Positions 58,801 through 64,000 of a DNA stretch of 64,000 bases are shown here, piece after piece. The notes under the pieces were generated by a model. It saw nothing but the letters and a program-made list of their open reading frames with translations, was not told the origin of the DNA and made no database searches. Location of the stretch: NCBI GenBank assembly GCA_964036155.1, contig OZ038423.1, positions 81,855,249 to 81,919,248 of the forward strand, written 5' to 3'. Made by a program: the position numbers and the translations under genes. Source of the stretch: Diploscapter coronatus (lineage: Eukaryota > Nematoda > Chromadorea > Rhabditida > Rhabditidae). Position 1 is the first letter of the stretch, and each line of letters opens with the position of its first letter.

Positions 58801-61652
58801 ATCGACCTTATCAAACGATACAAAGAAAATTTTTATTTCTGACCATTTTCGATGTCTGATGACTTGTTGAAAAAAAAAAGGATCGTATGGGTCTTCAGAT
58901 GTGAGATCAGGCTTCCCGAAAAAATCACCTGCTCGCTCCAGCAGGTGGTCGGAGTATCAAAAGTCCGAGTTTTTCACCTAGGTTTTTTTTGCAGAAAAAT
59001 GCGTTTTTCTCGACAAACATGTTCTATCACCGCAAAAATAACCATGCTAGAAAAATTCTTCTGGTAATCCTGCATATAAATCATGAAAAAAATAAAAAAT
59101 CTAGGTGAAAAACTCGGACTTTTGATGCTCCGATCACCTGCTGGAGCGAGCAGGTGATTTTTTCGGGAAGCCTGATCTCACATCTGAAGACCCATACGAT
59201 CCTTTTTTTTTTCAACAAGTCATCAGACATCGAAAATGGTCAGAAATAAAAATTTTCTTTGTATCGTTTGATAAGGTCGATTTTGGTCAAATTCGCGATT
59301 TTCAAGGTAGCGTGGCTCCACCCATAAAAAGGGGCAGGGCTTAGAATGGATAGTTTTGGAACCAGTGTTCGAAGCTCTATTACCCTATATAATTTGTTTT
59401 TGGACTCGAGAGACTTTTCAAGTGCGGTCAGTTGTTCGAATCCTACAGAGAATACTTCAAATATATTTGCATAAAATAACTTAATTGCATTGATTTTATG
59501 CGTCAATCAACGAATTATCCAAAAATCGTCCACTCAAGAAGTATACACTGCTAACTATGGAGATGTTAAAGAGAGGTTCGAAAAAAAAGTTCGTAACTCA
59601 AACATGTGATGCCTTCTTAACTATGGAAAATAAAACAAATATTGAATAGTTTTAGAAAAAGTCGCGCCGTATTCTTGTAGTATTTTCTCAATGAAAACCA
59701 TTATGATATCTTGAAAGTATTATAGTGGTGATATCATGACATATGATTAGTTTCCAGATTGATCATACATGTACTGAGTTATGATTTTTTTTCGAGCCTC
59801 TCCTTAGCATTTTCATAGTTAACTGTATATTTCTTGAATGGACGATTTTTGGATAATTCATTAGTTGACGCATAAAATCAATACAAATTAGGCAATTTTT
59901 ATGCAAATATATTTAATTACTGACCATTCCCATTGGACTATCGCTACTTTCTTGAGAAGTTCTACGGAAGCCTGAAAACCTGAAACTCAGGGCTCGGTGT
60001 ATACTTTTTGAACGAACTGTATAAGGTCTTAAAAATTGATCTATGCTTTTAACGAAATTGACAAACTTGTTGCGTGCATTTATCCATACTAAATCAATTA
60101 ACTACTGATCATTTTGTAGCCCTGTGCTCGGATACAACTAAGAAAGTCGGAATTCAACTTATAATTGATATGAGTGGATCAATTGGAAAAGATTGTCCGA
60201 CAGTAGCCACATTTTCGGAGAAGTTGGGATGCACACTTTTGGGAGCTATTCCAAATCTAATCATTGGCGCTACAACTTTCAATGGTCCAAAGAGTAATCC
60301 GAGTAAGTATTCAAGTGTGCTGTAGTCATTAATCTCTTAATAACTTATTCTTTCCGATATTAAATGAATATTTTTAGAAATTGACTCGACCAGTATACCG
60401 TAAGAAATTCTCTTTATATATTGCAAACAGTATTATGAAGCGTAAAGCTAAGGAAGCAAATTAAAAATTCTAAATTAGAGGGCAACTAAAGATTCTGAGG
60501 AGCTTCAACTCCTTGATAAATTTTCAAGTTCATTGACACTTTCCTATTTGGCAGTCGTGACAATTAATATTTGCACAATGGCCAAAACCGAATTTAAAAT
60601 TGCTCACATAATTTTTGAATATTTATTTAACCATAAATTTATAAACTAATGAAATTGGAGGGTGAAGTTTACTATTCGCATAAATACTATTTTGATATAA
60701 GCCATTTAGAATGGCTAACTATTACGATGCCAATTCAAATTGTACCACCACGTGGCAAAATAAATTTAATAATTGGAATGACAAATGCTCTGATTATACG
60801 CCTACCTATCCTGCGATTAAGGAGGCGAAGGAGACATTAGATGTTAGTATCGTGTAACCAAAGGAAATAACTATCAAATATTTTAAGATTATCCTCACTC
60901 ATGGGAGATATGTATCAAATTAGAAAGAATTTTTTTGTAACTAATTCGTCCTCTCCCAATGAGTACACCAAATTTCCATATGAAAATATTAAAAATAATG
61001 CTTAACATAAAAATATCGAGAAAATACGTTATAAGATCGTCTTGGATCATTTATTATATAATAATCTTACACTTTGCTAAATGAATTTTTAATAAACTGC
61101 ACACGTATGTACATGTTTAGGTCTCTAATACAACGGAAAAATACGATTTGGAAATTTTTTATCTAATCACTGATGGGGAGCCTACAAGTGGTTGTCCTAG
61201 CGGTTCTAGTCCACCTTGTATTACGGAAATTGGAGACTATGTTACAAATCAGGTACACAAGTAGTTCAGAAATTAATTGAATTCATAAATATGCGAAAAG
61301 AGAAGTGTAGATGGAAAAGAATCGGAAGGGATCTTCTGCATTGTAGATGACCTGCTAGGAAAAGCTAATCACTTTAGATCATTTCGAAAGGTAACATGAT
61401 ATTCGGAGTAGGAATAGGAAGTGGAATAAACAAGGCCAATTTGGTGACTATGATCGGTGGTAACGAAAATCATTATATAGCTGCAGCAGATTTTACGGTT
61501 TGATTTTAATATGAATAATTGTACATACATAGGTATGTGTGTATTTGTTGCACACATACGATAATAGACTAAAATATGAAAAATGTTATTTTTAGGATCT
61601 AAATCAAGATCTAATCGATAGTATTATAAAGACGACTTGTTCCGGTGGTTAA
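37826..61652 (+). CDS. Giant secreted protein: 11 tandem eight-Cys units plus vWA domain
   Basis: Forty-five exons, 4,788 nt, about 1,595 aa. Exons 1-5: 37826-37915 (signal peptide, ISASILFWILISSI), 38749-38905 (Gly/Tyr/Ser-rich), 38983-39070, 39306-39432, 39676-39802 (a diverged Cys domain with CKKC, VKISC, AKC, AVC). Then 33 exons form 11 units (see the array entry). Last seven: 60121-60303, 60378-60399, 60481-60556, 60702-60842, 61121-61252, 61378-61497, 61596-61652. They encode a von Willebrand A domain with IIDMSGSIG (MIDAS DxSxS), ATKDSEE and LITDGEPTSG, then FGVGIGSG. All phases agree if exon 60702 uses an AAG acceptor; the TAG at 60709 would break the frame. The Cys units resemble nematode DUF281-like modules only loosely. 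An extracellular adhesive or binding role is inference. Introns hold several mobile elements, yet no exon is broken. Confidence 0.8.
40075..41271 (-). mobile_element. Non-autonomous Helitron, copy 1 (intron 5)
   Basis: On the minus strand: host A, then TCTTACTTTTTGG at the 5' end; a hairpin (GGTCGCGAGGCGGTCGAC) and CTAG followed by host T at the 3' end. 5'-TC, 3' hairpin plus CTRR and A|T insertion without duplication are the Helitron signature. No Rep/helicase gene; 1,197 bp. Confidence 0.85.
41272..42341. repeat. Rest of giant-gene intron 5
   Basis: 41335-41470 matches the outer arm of the palindrome at 36150 (TTTTTCACGCTGATTCTCAT block). 41480-42340 shows no recognisable feature until the acceptor of unit 1. 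Confidence 0.5.
43424..47297. mobile_element. 3.87-kb TIR-bounded element of odd composition (unit 3 intron)
   Basis: Perfect 30-bp inverted ends at 43424-43453 and 47268-47297 (starting TACACTCCGATAAAATACC). TA at both outer edges could be a TA target duplication. It lies in the intron between exons a and b of unit 3; the other ten units lack it. The left third has short frames on both strands (43449-44853) without family features. From 44854 to the right end no open frame of 60 codons exists on either strand. Superfamily unassigned. Confidence 0.75.
48861..50248 (-). mobile_element. Non-autonomous Helitron, copy 2 (unit 6 intron)
   Basis: On the minus strand it starts A|TCTCCTTGTC and ends CTGAAGTCTAA|T. 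Sister units keep the empty site CCAATGAGAG, so the insertion is exact, between A and T with no duplication. It carries a nested hAT MITE (49016-49626); without it the copy is about 770 bp. Confidence 0.9.
49016..49626. mobile_element. hAT-type MITE, 611 bp, nested in Helitron copy 2
   Basis: Left end TAGGGACCGCCAGCC, right end the inverse of TAGGAACCGTCAAGG. Perfect 8-bp duplication CTCATACC (49008-49015, 49627-49634). Same family as 5696-6667. Confidence 0.9.
51268..53722 (+). mobile_element. Helitron-like composite element, copy D (unit 8 intron)
   Basis: The fold-back module (51268-52122) forms the left end. The right end is a GC hairpin (CCGGTCGCCTTCGGCGGCCGG) followed by CTGA and host TAATATT. 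Sister units read GAGAGAAATAATATT at this site, so the right junction is an A|T point without duplication. The left junction differs from the empty site by 2 nt in a GA run. A frame of 105 aa (53362-53679) is shared with copies B and C. Confidence 0.75.
54371..56313 (+). mobile_element. Non-autonomous Helitron, copy 3 (unit 9 intron)
   Basis: Starts A|TCTCTTCAATTT and ends with hairpin GACCGCGAAGCGGCC, then CTAG|T. It lies between exons b and c of unit 9. The 1,943-bp length includes a 456-bp inverted-repeat MITE at 54721-55176 that copy 1 lacks. Confidence 0.85.
54721..55176. mobile_element. 456-bp inverted-repeat MITE nested in Helitron copy 3
   Basis: Arms of about 115 bp (54721-54835, 55058-55176) pair through GTAAACGACTTGGCC and GACGCGACGCGTTTCGCACC. 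Helitron copy 1 shows the uninterrupted sequence, confirming later insertion. Confidence 0.8.
57167..57768. other. Unit 11 a-b intron (602 bp)
   Basis: Longer than in the other units (about 76-119 nt without insertions). It has no clear TIR. It includes C/T-rich and repeat-like text (57300-57420, GTTCGTGTTGAG block) that could not be assigned. Confidence 0.4.
58255..58632. other. Repeat-like flank of the intronic palindrome
   Basis: Contains an inverted pair GGTTTTATGGGCGGA / GCCCATAAAACC (58365-58475) resembling the small MITEs near 19015 and 27871; otherwise unassigned. Confidence 0.4.
58633..59449. repeat. Near-perfect palindrome in giant-gene intron
   Basis: Arms of about 350 bp (58633-58985, 59099-59449) are almost identical inverted copies (CTGTAGGATTCGAACAACTG / inverse). 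The loop is about 115 bp. It sits between unit 11 and the vWA exons. The mirrored short ORFs here are artefacts of the inverted arms. Confidence 0.9.
59460..59925. repeat. Second inverted repeat next to the intronic palindrome
   Basis: Arms of about 150 bp pair through TTATGCGTCAA, GAATTATCCAAAAATCGTCC and GAGAGG/CCTCTC, with a variable centre. More diverged than its neighbour. Confidence 0.75.
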
Positions 61653-62421
61653 CTATAATTATCATTTAATCTATGTGTTGATAAATAATGCATTCATTTG
61701 TGTATTTGAAACACATTTGTTGTGAACGATTATGCATTCTCGAAATAAAAATTTCAAATTTGGCAGCTTGAAAAAATAATAGTATAGTAGTGTAGTAACG
61801 TGAGGAAATGGCACAAAGTACTTAGATATTTTATCTTAGCCTGCTCCCATACTATTTCGTATATGCTACTATTTCTTCAAATTTCCTTCAATTCTTATAC
61901 ATGTAATCGATAACACTAATTCCTCATATTTGGCAATGACTAGTATGGTTATTTCAGAGTTCAAATAGCTTTTGGAATGATAAATATAAATTTATCAAAA
62001 ATCTCAAAAATAATAAGGCCTTCAATGAAGAAATATCGTTGATCTGTGTGAGTAGATAAGTTTTGTGTCCATAAATTTGACCAGAGATGCATTGCTTACC
62101 GTGTCAAATTATCAAGGCAGTTCTAGGATTTGATCATCAAACATGTACAACGTAGAAAAAAGTGTCAAATGATATAATGAATATGTGAAAAATTAGATTT
62201 TAATTCATCACTGGGATGAGAATAGGTTTTGAATCAAACATCGTACATATTCTAATTTCCATCAACAAATGCAATTTTTGCACTTAATTCAAATTTGAAT
62301 AAAAGCTCGACGACTCAAAACTATTACTCATCCCAGTGTTTTACCTACCTATAAGCTGATATTCCAATTTCTTAACATTCAAAATTAATATCATCAATTT
62401 GTAAAAATTTGTAATAAAACT
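61653..62421. other. Intergenic 3' of the giant gene
   Basis: A 130-bp TIR element at 62209-62338; otherwise AT-rich sequence with no recognised feature. Confidence 0.4.
62209..62338. repeat. 130-bp TIR element
   Basis: CACTGGGATGAGAATAG at the left pairs with CTATTACTCATCCCAGTG at the right. MITE-like; no target duplication seen. Confidence 0.65.
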
Positions 62422-62710
62422 TCATTCAAGGATTAGCTCCGAGTTTTTTCGTTGCAGCTTTTTTCTTGGCCTTTTTCGGAGACGAAGCAGGAATACTGAC
62501 TTTTTTGCCATTACAGGCTGCAAGGCGTAATTTGAGTAATCACGCTGGAAAGAATTCAGTTACTTTTTTGTAGATTTGCACGTCGACGATTTCATCTTCG
62601 CTGTCTTGCTCCTTCAACTGTTGACTGGAACGAGACAGACTGCGACTGACTCTTTCCACCAGTCGGCTGCCCATGTTCTTGAGTGGATTCCGACCACCTA
62701 ATTTTGGCAT
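62422..62710 (-). CDS. Possible small basic protein or 3' exons of a gene
   Basis: On the minus strand 62564-62710 reads 49 codons from ATG, rich in Arg, Ser and Lys (SRLVERVSRSLSRSS), ending at a GTAACT donor. 62422-62517 follows a CTTGCAG acceptor and continues in phase for 31 codons with a Lys/Arg-rich end. The alternative frame of the second exon (SPKKAKKKAATKK) looks more protein-like but is out of phase. The block could also be terminal exons of the gene at 62872-63847. Not recognised; low confidence. Confidence 0.3.
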
Positions 62711-62871
62711 TCTTTAAAATCATGAAAATTTTAGATGAGCCAAGATTTTTCCCTCATCTCGTATTTGATGGATGGTTTACACTAGGAAATAATTATTTTG
62801 ATAATGATATTTTTATGATATTGCATTTATAGGCAATCTATGCATAGTTTCTGTCAAAATATTACTCGTTT

Positions 62872-63847
62872 TCATATTCTGCCTCTAGTTAATGAGCCAT
62901 AATTCGACGAAGTGACTCCTTCATTGATGCCACTCAGGCTATGAGGCACCGTGCATTCTTCCTTCTACAATTCAACTTTTATTTTTTCAAAAATCTCAAT
63001 TTCAACTTTTTTCTTCGAGTTTTCGACGGATCCCGATTTTCTGGTGCTGATGTTAATGCAAATAAATGATTTTGCATTTCAGTGTATTCTTGAAATCTCA
63101 CGAACTGACCATAAATGTATCATTTCAACAGTTACGAAACTATTATGCTTCACTGATTGTGGGAATATGATTTTATTAAATTTTTCTCATTTTAACAATT
63201 GTGCGACAGGATGAAATCTTCAAGATTGTTTAGTCAACTTGCTGAATCTCTAATAATTGGCGTGATTATTGCATGTTTTCCTCAAAGCCAGTCTTGCTCA
63301 TAGACTAAAATCATATTTCAAATCGATATAGTCCTTATCAAAATATTTACCGTCATTTGCTTGACAAAATTTTGTATCCTGGCCATATTTTCATCGCCCA
63401 GTTGTTCAAATTTTGGCGAAAACTGAATTTTCTAAGGTTCGTTTATCTAGATTTCATTTCTTTAATTGTTTGAAACTAGCTATACTAACAGATTTTTTTA
63501 GTTTTTCCAGGGTTTGTTCGATTTTATCACCACCAGATAATCCTTTTTCAATTTCACTGGCATATCCATTCAGAAAATCGCGTCCCTTAAATTAGGTATT
63601 TTGATAGGCAAATTTGCAATTCAACCTCAGTACTCATTACTGGAGAAAGTTCGAGATTGTAATATTCCCTGACGCTGTCGAAAGTGCTGAATAATGCCTT
63701 GGCAGCTTTCTAAATTATCAAATTTAGAAAAAAAAAGATTCTCAAATGAAAATGTGAAGTTACCTTCTCGTTGTCTGAAAGTTTTCTTCCAAATTGAGTC
63801 GCTAATTCTTGGACTCTTTCATCGGGATTCTTCGATTGATCGGCCAT
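62872..63847 (-). CDS. Unrecognised small alpha-helical protein, 142 aa
   Basis: Five minus-strand exons with all junctions in phase 0: 63764-63847, 63626-63709, 63490-63585, 63351-63422, 62872-62964; 429 nt. There is no signal peptide (start MADQSKNPDERVQ). The body is charged and probably helical (KLSDNEK, FSTFDSVREYYN, LEKLKK, ENMARIQNFVKQM). No family assigned; the pattern loosely recalls small nematode helical proteins of the SXP/RAL-2 kind but key motifs are absent. An acceptor TTTTCATTTAG 12 nt before the ATG suits SL trans-splicing. The first four exons are well supported; the last exon (ending TGA at 62872) is less certain because of the 386-nt intron before it. Confidence 0.6.
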
Positions 63848-63857
63848 TACTTGCAAG

Positions 63858-63868
63858 AGCTAAATGAA
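63858..63868 (-). promoter_or_regulatory. Probable SL trans-splice acceptor
   Basis: TTTTCATTTAG on the minus strand, 12 nt before the ATG at 63847. Confidence 0.5.
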
Positions 63869-64000
63869 AATTTATTAGAGAATAAAGGCAACTAGTAAAT
63901 GCTAAAATTAATCAGATTTTATATATCATCAATATATTTCGTTTCTATTATTAACTGACAAAATTTGATCACTTGATATGGTATAATTAATTTCACAATT

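Overview
This window looks like an arm-type, repeat-rich piece of a nematode genome, most like Caenorhabditis. It is AT-rich and its genes are broken into many short exons joined by short introns ending in TTTCAG or TTTAG. A 3' splice acceptor sits 2-25 nt upstream of all five reconstructed start codons, as expected for spliced-leader trans-splicing. The protein families are ones that are expanded in nematodes. No tRNA or rRNA gene, CRISPR array or bacterial-type operon is visible. All exon models were built by eye from splice signals, reading-frame continuity and family motifs.

Layout. 289-2641: a Helitron-like element with a large fold-back end. 3077-5497 (-): FkbM-type methyltransferase gene of 7 exons (307 aa) with a hAT MITE in intron 3. 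5696-10535: hAT MITE, truncated Helitron-like copy, a long-TIR element carrying a SINE, and fragments. 10912-25490 (+): GT14 (core-2/I-branching type) glycosyltransferase gene of 11 exons (474 aa), stretched to 14.6 kb by introns full of mobile DNA; the last intron is 6.4 kb and holds a three-element nested stack. 27239-27328: an orphan first exon related to the signal-peptide exon of the giant gene downstream. 28354-30821 (+): GT92 glycosyltransferase gene of 10 exons (441 aa). 31484-34480 (-): GT11-like (alpha-1,2-fucosyltransferase family) pseudogene with in-frame stops and a decayed mariner copy inside it. 34535-37480: two adjoining palindromes. 37826-61652 (+): a 45-exon gene for a secreted protein of about 1,595 aa with a signal peptide, a Ser/Tyr-rich stretch, a divergent Cys domain, 11 tandem eight-cysteine units of about 105 aa, and a C-terminal von Willebrand A domain. 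62422-63847 (-): a short unrecognised gene and a weak basic-protein ORF.

The most remarkable locus is the giant gene. Units 1-10 are nearly identical in introns as well as exons, so the array grew or was homogenised very recently. Its introns have taken three Helitron copies, one Helitron-like composite and a 3.87-kb TIR element. Because the sister units keep empty sites, several insertions can be defined to the base inside this one sequence.

The remaining recognisable enzymes (FkbM methyltransferase, GT14, GT92, GT11 relic) are all predicted type II membrane or Golgi carbohydrate-related proteins. No shared pathway can be shown from the sequence; the cluster may simply reflect lineage-expanded families sitting on a repeat-rich chromosome arm.
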